Source of the DNA: Ananas comosus
Lineage: Eukaryota > Streptophyta > Magnoliopsida > Poales > Bromeliaceae
NCBI RefSeq assembly: GCF_001540865.1
Contig: NC_033622.1
Coordinates: 17,062,089-17,126,088 of the forward strand
Length of the DNA: 64,000 bases
Direction of reading: 5' to 3'
Part shown: piece after piece, positions 40,690-53,689 of the stretch
Layout of the letters: each line of letters starts with the position of its first letter
Position numbering within the stretch: the first letter of the stretch is position 1
The notes under the pieces: generated by a model
Database searches by the model: none
What the model was told of the DNA's origin: nothing
What the model saw: the letters and a program-made list of their open reading frames with translations, nothing else
Program-made: the position numbers and the translations under genes

Positions 40690-40850
40690 CAACCAAGTGG
40701 CAAAGAGCTGATGGTTGGTATTCGAGATCAAATTCGAATCCTAATTAATTTATATTTTCAGCTAAATTTATTTCTAAATGTAATAAATAAAGCGGATAGC
40801 ATACTACCTATGTCTCCAGAAAAATAATAATAATAATAATATCGTAAGCG
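40690..40850 (+). mobile_element. SINE-like element, best copy
   Basis: An A-box-like caagtggcaaagagctgatgg at about 40694 is followed about 20 bases on by a B-box-like gatcaaattcgaatcc. Then come an AT-rich body, the core aataaagcggatagcatact at 40786-40805, and a tail of about seven AAT units (40827-40845). This order (RNA polymerase III promoter boxes, body, short repeated tail) is typical of tRNA-derived SINEs. Confidence 0.5.
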
Positions 40851-41480
40851 CTTCAGGAATCGGGTGGATATCCTGACTTTAGCCTACAGAGCAAGTTGTT
40901 TTTTGTTTTTTGTGTAGGAAACCGGCAACAATTTTATTTGGAAAAGTTATCACCTGTAACTTATTTTCCACAAAAAGGCGTTTGGTTTGGCATAAACTAA
41001 ATTAAAAAATTATTTTCGATATAAAAAATATTATTTTTATAAAAATAATTTTACAGATTTAGAAAAAAAAAATAAAGTGGTATTTTATGTGCCAGTTGCA
41101 CCATGTAATCTAAGTCAATTAAATTATTTTTTATAAAAAAAATATAAAAAGTATATATATTTTTTTAAAAATATAACAAGTATATTTTTTTTTTAAAATA
41201 TGATGGAGCATAATTTGATTGGCCGGGCTGGGGACTTACACATTTCCGAGACATTCTAAATCGAATCAATAGAGTGACGGCCGACCAATATCTACTAGGC
41301 CAAGATGTGAGCACGAAGATTGGACGTGGGCTCAGTGGAGCATGGATTCCAAGGCCCAGTATCTGCTCGAGTTGGGCCTCTGCAAAAATAGTTACCGGGG
41401 TTCGAATTTAAGGCTTCTCCCTATGTTCGAGTCGGTGCTCTGCGTGTAACGCCTGCGTATCACGGTTCCAACCCCGACAC

Positions 41481-41584
41481 GTGGGCCCCATTTGCGCTCC
41501 ACTCGTCACCCTCTCAACAGTGGTTCTATATAACCTTACAATTAAGAGTTTCCGTCTTTTTTCGGAGGCGCCCTTCTCTCTCTC

Positions 41585-41622
<38 letters not shown>

Positions 41623-42076
41623 GCTGTCCCCTTCGCTCCCCTCCGCTCCGCTCCGCTCCTCCGTCGTCTTCTTCTCCTCCTCCCTCTTTCTGAAGTAAAA
41701 ACCCTAAACAGGAGGTTGACGCACGGCCGAGTTCCACCTCTTTGGATCAAAGCCTAGACATCGATGCCTCTCCGGTGCTCGCTTCCTTGAGAAAGCTACG
41801 TTCGTTCTCCTCTTTTCTGTTCCAAAAACTAGGGTTTCCGAAGCTATTAGGTAGTGCTCGAACCAAGGATTTGGATTCTTGATATCTTTTGGTTCGCCGA
41901 GTGCTAGTGCGGAAGGTTTGTTTCTTGAATCGCTCCTCTTCAAGGGCTTGTTCGGTTCCCAAATCGCCGGAAAGATAGCGGTACGAATTTTAGTTGACGA
42001 GCTTCTTGGTTGTTCTTGCGTGCAGAGATAGGCTCTTGGTTGCAATTCGATTGCTCGGAAGGGTCCATCGAGCAAG
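41481..42076 (+). promoter_or_regulatory. ARID gene core promoter and long 5' leader
   Basis: A TATA box (ctatataa) lies at 41526-41533. About 45 bases later a (CT)n tract (41576-41620) begins, followed by pyrimidine-rich DNA and a roughly 450-base leader to the ATG at 42077. Site II-like TGGGCC motifs occur upstream at 41385 and 41483. The leader contains short upstream ORFs, which could reduce translation. Confidence 0.5.
41576..41620. repeat. (CT)n microsatellite in the ARID leader
   Basis: About twenty CT units with one interrupting A, in the transcribed leader about 45-90 bases after the TATA box. Confidence 0.85.
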
Positions 42077-45000
42077 ATGAGTGAGGCGAAGGACGGAGGC
42101 CATCCGGGTCGAGAAATGCTGGAGCATTCCGAGGGCGACCAAATAGAAGAGGAGGTTGAAGAGGACGAGGACCTCTCGGCTTTGATTGAAAACCCCTTGG
42201 TTGAGGAAAACCCTAGCTTGTCAACCTACGCTTTTCCGGAAGCTTTTCAAAAGCCGGATTCTGCTGGACAAAGAGAATCCCGGGATCAGAATGATCCTTC
42301 CGATGCCAGGACTGACAAGGGAAACGATCTTGTTAATGCACAATCTGAAGATAAAGAAGCAGTCCGTGCAGTGGCAGATAAAGAAGATAACTGCTTGCTG
42401 TTGAAACAGGAAGTCAAAGGGGAAGGAGATGAAAACGCTGCTAATGCAGAGGGTTCGAACCAGTCTGTAGCTTTTGATCCATTCTTGGAGGGTGAGGGTT
42501 CTGGGTCGGAGGAAGAACAAGCAGAGTTTATGAAGGAGTTGGAGAAGTTCCACATTGAGCATAATCTAGAATTTAAGCCACCAAAGTTCTACGGTGAAGG
42601 GTTGAATTGCCTCAAGTAAGTTCCTGTCTCCCCCCGCCCCCCTCCCTCTTTTGATAGTTTTGCTGTTTCTCCAGTAATTACAAGCAATCTTGTGAATCAG
42701 GTTGTGGAGGCAAGTAACTAGATTGGGTGGCTATGATCAGGTATGTTTCTACTTCGATTATTTTTTATTTTTTNTTTATATGCTACTTCTTGTTTTATCT
42801 AGTTCCTTTGCAACCATGAAGAAAAATTATGTGGACCCCCTGCAGCTGTAGACTTTGATGCAGTGTCAACGAGTCAATGTCCCTCTCGTTATCTGATTTA
42901 TCCACAAAGTAAACGAGTCAATGTCCCTCTCGTTATCTGATTTATCCACAAAGTAAACAGGACTACAGAACATGGCCAAGTTGTTCTTTTATAGTCAAAT
43001 TCGCACTGAGACATACTTTCCAAGTGCTATATTACATTTTATATTTGTTATTTATAACTACCAAAAACTCCTGGCCTCCTGCATATATGCCTGCGTATTG
43101 TTTATGGCAATATGGTGGTTTGACCGACCTAACTGCTGGTCATTTGAGAATATTGTAGACCTTTTTGGACTATGAAGTTTGGATATTTCAAAATTCGCAA
43201 GTTTTTACTTGTTTCACTTTGGAAACAATCCAATACATGGATGCACTAAAATGCGAGCCTATACAAGTATAGGTCTCGTTGGTTCTATGCTTTCTTGAGG
43301 TACCTATTCTTTCTAAGTGTAAAAGCAGTGGACCTCCCTTTCCCCTTATTATCCAGGTAACATCGTGCAAGCTTTGGCGCCAGGTTGGAGAAGCATTCAG
43401 GCCCCCAAAGTGAGTTTTTCAATGTCGCGCCCTCTTTCAAAATAGATCAGCAGAAAACTTTTGCAGAAGGTTTGAGGATTACTTTTCAGTGCCTCCTAAT
43501 TTTTTGTAATACCTAAAGGCCATAATATTATGGTGTGTTTGCAGTCAAAGCTCACAGGCCACTTTCTACGGAGGGCTGACTGTTCACTATAAAATTTAGT
43601 AAAGGAAAATTGTACATCTTTGCAGACGAATAGTTTGAGAAGTGAAAGTTTGAGTTGCAAGTTCCTGTGCTTTTGCAAAAGCAATAGACTAAAGTGCTAA
43701 ACTATTTAATCATTGTTAAGACCGCTTGTCTTTGTCTGGATGGGTTAGGAAAGAAAATATATCAGTGCCACTATATAACGGCACTCTTTATGTACTAATT
43801 CTTATGAGTCATATTGGAATGTTATTGAGTGGCATTGTTTTGGTTTAAATAGCATCTATGTGATGGTATGGACTGTCTTCCCTAGGTGACAATGGGGATA
43901 TAAGAGTGCAATACAAGCATGGCTTTATTAATTCATAGCTTTCTTTTCCGCAAAACCAGTTTCAACACTTTTGCACTTTTCTTTACCATGCTGCTTATTT
44001 GAATGCTAGCAAACTTTATGTAATATAACTTTGAAACATTTATTCCATATGATTGTATCTTTTATCAGTTTGTTCCTTCTTCTGTGACAAAAACCAAATT
44101 TGGTTTAAAAAAAAAAATTGATTATCCCATTTTTGGAAGGGTGGGAAGGAAACCTGGCTTCATAGCTCAACTAGATTTTATATGTACAGCTCTATATTAT
44201 GACCCCAATTGTTGACTAGAGTGCTAAATAAAAGGGAGAGAGACCTTGAAATGTGGTGAGCGGCCTAAAACTTGCAATTATGAATAATTCCCCCTTCTTA
44301 ATCGTTCCCATCATGATGTTGCCCCTGCTGGGATGAGGTTATAAAAAGCAACTGTCGTAAAAAATTTATTATTATATAGATAAAATGTAAAGTCAGTTCG
44401 TAACTTCCGTCTGCTTATATGTAGTCCTATGAAACTTGAAATCATGCAATTAATCGATTAAACTCCAGCATCCTTACCCCCGTTTGTAATTCCTTATTGA
44501 CATGTCAGAAAGCCATGGCAATTAAATAAAAACTTCTAATACCCTAGCATTGCTGAAATGTGTTGTTTTGCAGGTTTCATTATTAACTCTTAAATATCTT
44601 AGTAGCTGAAATCAAGAGCCACAATCTTTTCGATTTTCTAGATGAATTGACTAAAACAATAGCCATATCCTCAGTTGAAACCATAGAATACCTCGACATT
44701 AAAATAATATTTGCCAGTAAATATCTTAGTGGTTAGGAATATAATATTTTGTTATATCTTGCAGGTTTGGTATCACAACTGTGTTTTCATCATTTCATTC
44801 GATTTCTTTCCAATTTTAACATTATTCACTATTCACTGGGACATGAATACTTTGTATAAGGCTTTCTCCTATGATGCCTGCACATTTCTGTTGAGCAGTT
44901 ACTATAACAACAGGCGGTCCCTCTGGCTAGCAGGAGAGTGTTTATTGCAACAATGGCGGTTGATAAAGGATTTGAACGAACATACACGTAGTAGTGCATA

Positions 45001-48000
45001 CTAAGGGGGTTGATTGAGCTATAGCCAATTGTTTTAGACATCGTCTTGATGTTTCCATCTCTTGACCTTACAAAATTAAGACTCCCACCAGTAACTCTTT
45101 CTCGAATAAAAGTGAAACAAAAGAAGAAAAAAGTTATGCAAGGCATAAGATGCGCTTTTGGCTATGATGCCCTGGCCAGCTATTCCAACTCAGCACGAAA
45201 TGTGCCGATAGCCAATTGGCATAAGGGTGTGCTGTTCATAGCTTTGATGACCGTTGGCTTTCTCTTTAATTTGAATTTGTACGTTAGCGACATTTCATAA
45301 CACTTCCTTTTTGTCAATTATAGCCCATCTTAGTGAACTTCTAATAGCGTAATACGTGATTAAATCTGTGATTGGCTAGTTAAGCATTGGTAGCATACTT
45401 TTTTTGTATTTGCTACATCCCATTAAGAGCTCTTTTGTCACCTATTTATAAAAGTTTTAAGGGTATATCTCTTTTCCTTTTGCAGTTATGTTTCTAATTT
45501 CATGGATAGATGTGCTTTTGTCTGAACGTTTACTTGTCATCTTATGTGTTCCCTTAATTCCCTGTTATTAATTGACTCCATATTGCAAGATTTTCCGCTC
45601 TTTCCTTTTTTTGACTGATTAATCTTGATGGGCTGGTTGTTCTTTGCAGGACATGCACTACAGTATCTTGGACATTTCGAATATTTTATGAGAAGGTAAT
45701 TTTCTATTTTTGCTGAAAATATTTATGAGTTACTTATGTAATGCCATTCTTAATTCATTACTCCCTTCTTTTCATGCATATAACAACTTAATGATTCCTG
45801 CATATTGTCAGATTCAGTTGGGCCAGTTGTGCATGTGGGCCACGCCTAACCTTTTTCTTTTGCATTGCTGAGACAGACAAAGCACAGAGTATTATTGATC
45901 TTTATTAAGCTCATTTGCCATAATCAAAATTTCTTCAGGACTAAGAACTAACGTAGAAATTTCCTGTCTTAATTTAAAGCTGATTAGATGTCTCTTCTCT
46001 CGCTTTACCACTTATGACGACCATATCAACCTCAAGCGTTATTGCTTTTGGTAGTTTTATTATCTATATTACCAAATAAACATTATCTAGATGAAATGTT
46101 GTTCACTAGATTAATTTTCTTCTTTGTCACAAGTTCAAAGAGTCAAGGTAGCAATGGTGGGTTTTACAGTTCCTTGAGAAATTTATCAGCTATATAGTTG
46201 ATTTGCAGCAACCCCAAAATCTCTTTTTGTATGATTGTCGACCTGTGCCTCACTTGGTGCACAGAAAGTGTTTCTGGTATAAGATTGAAGCATATTTACT
46301 ATGGATACTGTTATACACACATGAAGTTCCCTAACTAGAGCTTACAAACTTCTCGTAACCCCCCTTCCCCTCCTCTTCGATCCACAGACACACACTTTTC
46401 GTACATACATTCATTTCTTATACATTTAAGTTGTTAAACTATTATTCTCAAAATTCCAGCAGCCAGAATCAATGAATCATGTAGAAAACTAGTTTTCAGG
46501 GGTTCATTTCCCTCCTTTTACGACTTTTTGCTTGTGTTCACCAATTCAGGCACTCTTTGAATATGAAAAACATAAGATTCGGACAGGGCAGCTGCAAGTA
46601 CCAGTCTCCTCCGTTCCAGAGCCAATGGTTGTTGATCATCAGGTGAATTCAAGATCTGATTTTGTTTATGATATTTGCTACTGACATGATTTAGATGGAG
46701 AATTCAAGATCTGATTGAACACGAGATCTGATTGAACACAGAAATAGAGGTTTGAAGAAGAAACACAATATTTAAAGTTTTAGATAGTTCTCAAATGCAA
46801 ACAATGAGATGCCTTTTTTCCATTTTGAGGATAGTGCTTGGTTCCCTGCATCCCTAAATGCCAAGTAAGTAAATCAAGACATTATAATGGAGAAAGAACC
46901 ATGTGATATTCAATTCATTATGACGACAACAATTGCATGTAGCATTCAGTTAATCATGATATCTTATCGGGCTAGTGAATTCATTTTCTCCATTACTACT
47001 CGAAATCATGATTGTCTGCTGTATGTTACTTACTACCCCAAAATTCAACTGTAACTGTGTTTCAAAATTCTTTTATTTTCTGATCGTGCTATCACAATCA
47101 TTATGTCTTGGCCTTTTTCTGTTGTATCCTATACTCCAGGTTGGTGGCAATCAATCATCAGGCTCAGGTAGAGCCAGAAGGGATGCTGCAGCACGTGCTA
47201 TGCAGGGTTGGCACTCTCAGCGCTTACTCAGTAATGGTGAGGTTGGAGAGCCAATTATAAAGGTTTGTGTGAATTAATTGAACTTTATTAAGGTATCTTT
47301 CCTGTTTTTGTTTGGTGTTATAGTTTGTTCTTGTTTCTTTGTATCTGTCTTTGTTTGGATGTGGGTATAACAAGGATAAGGCAATAAGATCATTTTTTGC
47401 AGGATAAAAGCTCACTGCCTCTTCCAAAGCGTGATAGATCTGGCAAGAAGATTGGTATGGCTGCTTATGGATCTTCTACTATTTCAAACATCTTCGGTGA
47501 TACTTAGTGTATGATTTAAAATGCATATAGGTGCACACAAGAAGAAAAAGGCAACTAGCGCCGAGCGGACAGCCAAGGTCAACCATACCAACGTCATTAG
47601 GTCACAGTTAAGTTGCTCTACCCTTTAGTACTGAAGACCTTTATTCTGACTAAGGAGCTTCTTCATGTTAAGAGTAGGTTATGAGTTCTTGATTGCTTAG
47701 GGATTTTGAGAAATGTTGAACATGCTCCAGGTAGCTAGTCTTTCATTTTTATTCCTGCTATTGTTTTCGAATATATGCATGTCTATTATTTCAAATTATG
47801 AGCTTTAATTTCAGATAGTTTTAAGCATTTATTCGCGGAAAACTGTAAATTAACCATATTTTCTTGACTTTTCGCATGCAACTTTGTGCATATACATGCA
47901 TCTAGAGTTTAACCTTCTCGAACCCTCTTAGACTTATCAAGATTGTGGATCCAACCAACAAAGTAAATAGTACTAATACAAGAAGAGGAAATAGCATCTT

Positions 48001-49020
48001 TTGTTGCATCCAAATATCTGTTTCAACTTCATTCCACCAGACAGGTAGAAACTAGAAAGTTTGTGTTATGTTAGCCTCTGTTAAATCACTAGTCGTGCCT
48101 TTCTTCAGAAGATGTTGTCTGTAATAAGATTTTTGATCTCTTGTAGATCTGATCACTCAATGCAAATTATGAGATCATTCATGCTGAATAAATTACCAAA
48201 ATCGCCTACAGATGTGTTCCCTTGTTAATCGAACTTGCATATATTATTCACTATTTAGTTAGCGATATTGCTATTGAATATGAGAAATGCTGCATGTTAA
48301 GGTGCTTTGTTCTGTTGGCAGATCGGATTCAATGGTTGTTGATGTTGGAGCTGCTGCTGACTGGGTGAAGATTAATGTGCGGAAGACAGTAAGTTTGAAT
48401 AAATTTCAAAAGCTAGCTGAAAGGCTTTAGGGTTGCTGTTATCTCATAGAATCTCTTTGTCATTATAACATTTTTTATATGCTTTTCTGCAGAATGATTG
48501 TTATGAAATCTATGCTTTAATTCCTGGGCTTTTGCGAGAAGAGGTGAGGATGTGGAAACTTTAGTGCACCGAGTTACACGTGTTACATGGTCTGTCATTG
48601 TTAAGTGGCATTTCTAGGCAGCACATGAAGATAAAAAATAATTTTCACTACAGTATTTATCGGGTTAAAACATGCGGATGTCGCTTCATGAGGTATTTCT
48701 AACCTTTGTACTATTAAATATTGGACTTCCGCATGAATGAAATACAGGTGCATGTCCAGTCAGATCCTGCTGGTCGGTTGGTTATATCCGGCAATCCTGA
48801 ACAGCCTGATAATCCGTGGGGGGTCACCGCTTTCAAGAAGGTGATCATAATTTCATCATGAAAATTTTTACTTTCCTGATCATTTTCTTTTACGGAATCG
48901 GGTGCTGTTTTTTAGGTGATAACCTTACCTTCAAGGATCGACCCACATCAGACTTCAGCTGTTGTAACACTACATGGCCAGCTATTTGTACGTGCACCAT
49001 TTGAGCGCTCAGACACATAG
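42077..49020 (+). CDS. ARID-domain protein with C-terminal alpha-crystallin-like domain (ARID2/3/4 type, PEAT complex)
   Basis: Twelve exons: 42077-42615, 42701-42740, 43357-43409, 45650-45695, 46550-46642, 47140-47262, 47403-47454, 47531-47600, 48322-48388, 48493-48543, 48748-48840, 48916-49020; 443 residues. An acidic, low-complexity N-terminal third (EEEVEEDEDLS) precedes an ARID/BRIGHT DNA-binding domain at about 150-255: FMKELEKFHIEHNLEFKPP, LWRQVTRLGGYDQVTSCKLW, TCTTVSWTFRIFYEK. A basic linker follows (KKKKATSAERTAK), then from about residue 341 an Hsp20/alpha-crystallin-like fold (WVKINVRKTNDCYEIYALIP, VITLPSRIDPHQT). In Arabidopsis, proteins of this layout (ARID2, ARID3, ARID4) belong to the PEAT chromatin complex (PWWP-EPCR-ARID-TRB), which acts in histone acetylation/deubiquitination and heterochromatin silencing. 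The same role here is inferred from domain order. Introns 2 and 3 lack recognisable genes. Confidence 0.92.
42868..42958. repeat. Perfect 44-bp tandem duplication in ARID intron 2
   Basis: The phrase acgagtcaatgtccctctcg...cacaaagtaaac occurs twice in a row with a 44-base period and no mismatch that I can see. It lies in the 616-base second intron, about 95 bases after an N (42774), so an assembly artefact is possible. Confidence 0.9.
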
Positions 49021-51500
49021 CTGTGCACTCACTCATTCTCAGATTACTCTGACCGTAGTTACATAAATTTCAAAATATGACTTAAAGCTCTGTTAATGAT
49101 CCACCGCGACCACCTGGTATATGCCTCTTGGTTTTTGTAACCTCTAAATATTTCCTGTCGCTGCACTTCTTTTTTTGAAAGATACTTTTATTTGTGTTAT
49201 TGTTATTGTTGCAGGCCTTTAGTAATTTCGTGTAACTGGAGTAGGGATACCGTGTGGAGTAGATGGCAGAACCCAAAATAAGAAAGCAAAATGGAGCTTT
49301 CGGTGACTTGACTTACTGGCCGAGCTCATGCTTGATATGTTAATTGCTATAGCAGTTAGAAGCGATAGCTGGGATGAGACTTGTTTATGGTCAAAGGTTT
49401 CAAAGCAGAGAGGCCATTATATAATCCTTTCTCAGTTATCTGCTTGTTCTAATATCTGTATATTTGTTGTCTTTTCACTCTATCAGTGACTAGAAGAATG
49501 AGGGTAGCTTGTGATATATCCTAGTGTGAGTGACTGGTTTCTGAAACTTGGGGAACGTCCTTTCAAGTTACTAGTGACTGTATAAATAAGTGGCTTGCCT
49601 AAAGCACAAAACACCATGCAAAATGCTGTATCTGCCGGATTGGATGTAATGGTTAGAGTGCATAATTCTCTGATGTTAGCTCTTGGGCTTGTATGTGGCG
49701 TACTGCTCTCTCATATTTCCTCAGTTGTAGCCTCTTCCTTTCTTTCTTGGAAGCGGTTTCTATGCCTCCCCTTGTAGGGGCCGCATATGGTGATTTCACA
49801 AAAACAGTTGCTGATTGTGATACCTAGTCGAGCGGATCGAACGGAAGGTGGTCACAAGTTAAATAGAAAAAGCATAGTTTTCTAGTGTTGTTTCCTGTTC
49901 TGTTTGTGTAGAAGCCCATGCATGGATTGAAGTGAAGTGAGTGAACTGGCTAGACTTTAGTGAAATATCAATAATTTTTTTAATTATCAATTTACCATAG
50001 CAGTGTTTAATTGGTATTTTCCTTTTTTAGCTCTATATCTCAATTAGTATTGCGCTTTAATTATCAATTATTATTATTGATTTGCATGCTAATTTTGAAA
50101 GAGAACACCATAGAATTGGGAGATGATTATCCGTGTCGACGGTGTCGACGGGATATTATGCATGCTATATATATATGTTCTAAGTACGTGGATTGTACTT
50201 TTCTATTATCACGCTCTTTAGGCATCAGTTACGCCGGTTCTTTTCGTCTCCTAAATTCCAACTTTGTATCGGGCTCGAATCTTGCTAAAAAATTGCATTG
50301 AAAGGTGGAAATTTAAAGATAACACTAGTGCGAATTGTTTAACTTGAAGTTAACAGTAGTAAAAGGTACCAATTTTTTTACATTATTAAATGCCCGTTTA
50401 TATGTTTCGAGATTTGTGTTGTGCCTTCTCTGATCCCACCATTGATGAGTTGAGCGAACATTTATTTATGGTATTTATTTTATTCCCCCTTGATTTTAAC
50501 TACCCCGTAGAAGTTGAAGGCAGAAGGGTCAGAGACGTGAAACAAATGAGGCATGTCGCTGAGGAATGGATATATAACCTTCGAAGGTTCTAGCGAGCGG
50601 GTTCGGGTCTCAATCCCTCGGATGTAGGTATACGTACGTCTACAATCTACGCTACGGACTTCGCCCTTTCCCTCCTTCCGAAGGTTCCAGATCCTCCAAC
50701 ACGGCGAGAAGTCCCTTGCCTCTCCTCTCCCTTCCCTTCCGTCCCGAGACTCAACCCCAGTCTCATTTGCCTCTCCCTCTATCTCTCTTCTCTTATCTCT
50801 TCCTTCTCTTCTAGGGTGCTTAGCGAAGTCCCTTGCTGGTGAATCGCCAGGTGCTTCGATTCAGGTGAGAGTGTCTCTTTGTTGTCGAAAAGCCTATTAT
50901 ACTCCCCATATTTTTCTCTCTTTGTTTCTTTTCCTCCTCATTTTTATACCGATTGAACATTAGAGTTTGCATTAGCGAGAGTTACATCTCTCTGTTTTTT
51001 TAAAAAAAAATTGCGGGTTCGAACTTCGAAGTCGAGTTGGTTGTATTTTCTAGAATTGATTGCGTGCCCTTGAGTTTGTTTGACCGAGCATAGCGTTACT
51101 CTACTTACGAATCCCTGGCGGAGCTGTTGTTCTTCTATATATGAGATGCATGCATTTTAAGTGTAATAATGTTATGGTTATATATATGCAACTTACAGCA
51201 GTTTACTTACATGCTGAGAGATAGAAGAATTAATTGAACTGTTGGTGCAGTTTATGCGCATGATAGTGTAATCCATGCTTAGATTGATAATTACAATATT
51301 CGAACGAAACTAATCAGCACATATCATATGGAGAAAACATTTGCGGAACTTTTACGTGGGGCTCGTGCACTTCCTCCTTCCTTTTGGCTCTATTGGTATA
51401 ACCAGAATTTCGAAAGAGGAGGAAGCTCTAAAGAAAATTTTCTTCTCAAACCTCTAGGTTTCCTAGAAGGCTTCAGTTTCAGCTATATTACCTTGTTTTG
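49021..51500 (+). other. Spacer between the ARID and U2AF35 genes, with the U2AF35 leader
   Basis: The ARID 3' UTR occupies the first part. No coding exon was found at 49.1-50.6 kb. From about 50690 the DNA becomes CT-rich, and a donor-like gattcag-gtgaga near 50865 suggests a leader exon ending at about 50865 and an intron running to just before the ATG at 51501. Plant U2AF35 genes commonly have an intron in the 5' UTR and none in the coding part; the exact acceptor was not fixed. Confidence 0.4.
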
Positions 51501-52334
51501 ATGGCGGAACACTTGGCTTCGATCTTTGGCACGGAGAAGGATCGGGTCAACTGCCCGTTCTACTTCAAGATCGGCGCGTGCCGCCACGGGGACCGATGCT
51601 CCCGCCTCCACAACCGGCCCACCATCTCCCCCACCCTCCTCCTCTCCAACATGTACCAGCGGCCCGACATGATCACTCCCGGCGTCGACGCCCAGGGCCA
51701 GCCCATCGACCCGAGGAAGATCCAGGAACACTTTGAAGACTTCTATGAGGACATCTTTGAAGAGCTCAGCAAGTTCGGCGAGATCGAAAGCCTCAATGTG
51801 TGCGACAACCTGGCCGATCACATGATCGGCAATGTATACGTTCAATTTAGAGAGGAGGATCAGGCTGCTGCTGCCATGAGGGCCCTTCAAGGCCGGTTCT
51901 ATTCAGGCCGACCCATAATTGTCGACTTTTCTCCCGTTACTGACTTCCGTGAGGCCACATGTAGGCAATATGAGGAGAATAACTGCAACCGTGGGGGTTA
52001 CTGCAATTTTATGCACGTTAAGCAAATTGGTAGGGAGTTGAGGAGGAAGCTGTTCGGAAGGTACAGGAGGTCGAGGGGGAGCAGAAGCAGGAGCAGGAGC
52101 CCTAGCCCGTATTACAGGAGGGAGCGCAGTCGTGATTATGGGGACAATCGTGATCATGGGGATTATAGAGGAAGTGGAAGGAGGAGCAGTGATAGGCATG
52201 GAAGACATGATAGAGACGCCGAGAGGCGGAGGCATGGGAGCCCCAGACGAGGGAGCCCGGTGAGAGAGAGTAGTGAGGAGCGGAGGGCTAAGATAGAGCA
52301 GTGGAATCGGGAAAGAGAGCAGAGGAATGCGTGA
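51501..52334 (+). CDS. U2AF35: Splicing factor U2AF small subunit (U2AF35)
   Basis: An uninterrupted 277-residue frame. U2AF35 pairs with U2AF65 and recognises the AG at 3' splice sites in the nucleus. CCCH zinc finger 1 uses C18, C27, C33 and H37 ([16 protein letters not shown]). A U2AF-homology/RRM domain follows ([36 protein letters not shown]), then CCCH zinc finger 2 at about 149-167 ([19 protein letters not shown]). The last ~95 residues are an Arg/Ser/Asp/Tyr-rich tail, including [19 protein letters not shown]. All key zinc ligands are present. The start is the ATG at 51501, which gives [20 protein letters not shown], the usual family start. The coding sequence is GC-rich compared with its flanks. 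Plants usually carry two or more copies, so a paralogue elsewhere is likely. Confidence 0.96.
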   Translation: MAEHLASIFGTEKDRVNCPFYFKIGACRHGDRCSRLHNRPTISPTLLLSNMYQRPDMITPGVDAQGQPIDPRKIQEHFEDFYEDIFEELSKFGEIESLNVCDNLADHMIGNVYVQFREEDQAAAAMRALQGRFYSGRPIIVDFSPVTDFREATCRQYEENNCNRGGYCNFMHVKQIGRELRRKLFGRYRRSRGSRSRSRSPSPYYRRERSRDYGDNRDHGDYRGSGRRSSDRHGRHDRDAERRRHGSPRRGSPVRESSEERRAKIEQWNREREQRNA

Positions 52335-53044
52335 ATAATAGGTGATTCTTCAGGCTGGTTTATTACATATGATCTCCTCCTTCAGTGTTTCGAGTTTCCT
52401 AGATGACATTTGTGAGGAGCTATGTCCGCTTTTCTTTTGTTTGTATCCTTTGAGAACACTTTCAGATTCCGTACATTTTGGGCTACTCATTGGAGCTTTA
52501 AAGATGCTCTCTCTTTTCAGCTGTGTTGGATGACCGCCTTGAACTTTCTGTTGTCTATTGGACTCTGTTTTGATAGCAAAAACTGTTTCTGTGATTCCGA
52601 ACAAATTAGTCTTCATGCGCAGGTGATTGCATGGTGTTCAAAAAATTTCTACTGACATGATTAATTTAGATAGTAGGTATTGTGTTTTCACTCCAGCTTT
52701 GGTGTTGTTTCTTCAATCTCGCGGGATTCAATCCTTTCGTTGCTCTTGTTCTTGAAAACTCTTAAATCTTCTGATCAAGCTTATTGTGCTGATAGAGCAG
52801 ACAGGTTGTTTGGTGATTGATTAAGTTCTGCTTCTGTCAGTTCTGAAACCCTGCTTGTTTGGTAAAAACTAAAAACTAGACTAAGAAGCTTTGCGCATTT
52901 AGCTAGCCACTGCGATGCATTGAATTTTAGGCTTTTTTGGTAGAATATTTCAGTAAAGCGTCATGGTTTTCCTCATGTTTATTGTCTAAGGCAGTAGCTT
53001 CTTATATGTGCATGATGGTTATATTATTGACGGATGTGGTATAT

Positions 53045-53190
53045 TGGTGACGTGGCGTAACAAACCAATCAAATATATCCTTTTAGGGATAAATGTTCCA
53101 TCATGATTGTAAAAAAATATTTTTATTGTACTTTTGTTTGAAAAAAAGAAATATGATTGGCTTGTTATTGATGACGTGGTGCAAGCGTAG
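53045..53190. mobile_element. Small MITE-like inverted repeat
   Basis: The left side reads gacgtggcgtaacaaaccaatcaa. The right side, on the other strand, reads acgtcatcaataacaagccaatcat. The shared (a)taacaa(a/g)ccaatca(a/t) segments face each other across about 90 bases of A/T-rich spacer. Ends are approximate. Confidence 0.5.
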
Positions 53191-53689
53191 CAGTGTAGAA
53201 TTCCTCTTTGTCGTGAGATGATGCAAAATTAGTTGATTGAAGTGACTGTGTGCTTTTGGTGCTCGTTTGTTCTGCTTGGTACTTTTGTGATGCATGTATT
53301 AAGGAGAAGCTAAACGGCATTTCAACTGTGTATGGAGTTCGTGCTTCCCAGTCGACCTCGTTTCATATTGATTGGGTTGGAACGAATCGGTTAATCCAGT
53401 TATTTACAGTTACAAGGTACGGACCATATTTTTATCTTGTGTGAACTTTGGTTTTTCACTGAGAACTTGGGATGGACAATTCCACATTTCACTGAGAACT
53501 TTGGTTTAAAATGTAGCAAAGTTCACTGAGAACTTGATACATACAGGGTACTAAACCATAAGGGGAGTATTTGAAGTTTATTCTAAAACTTATTCCCACT
53601 AAGGAATCGATTTTGGCTCAATAGAACGTTTGATAACCTCACGTTGCAAATCTGATTTTTCTTTTTAGAATCAGAAAATTAATTTTAAA

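Larger units (their letters stand above)
39001..41480. other. Intergenic region between the divergent PILS and ARID genes
   Basis: About 2.5 kb, AT-rich, with an (AT)n run at about 39949-39976, a SINE-like element at 40690-40850 and A/T-rich foldback remnants at 40960-41200. A minus-strand ORF at 40586-40347 (79 codons) has no recognisable similarity. Near 41320-41480 several GGCCCA/TGGGCC motifs appear, as in the RabGGTB promoter. Confidence 0.45.

Noticed and set aside
44711..45300. ORF-like segments in ARID intron 3
   Set aside because: The frames (97 and 84 codons) are hydrophobic and T-rich with no family resemblance, and they are bypassed by the in-phase join of exons 43409 and 45650.
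51483..51890. Minus-strand ORF of 135 codons opposite U2AF35
   Set aside because: A shadow of the GC-rich U2AF35 coding sequence, rich in Val/Ala/Asp from the complementary codons.
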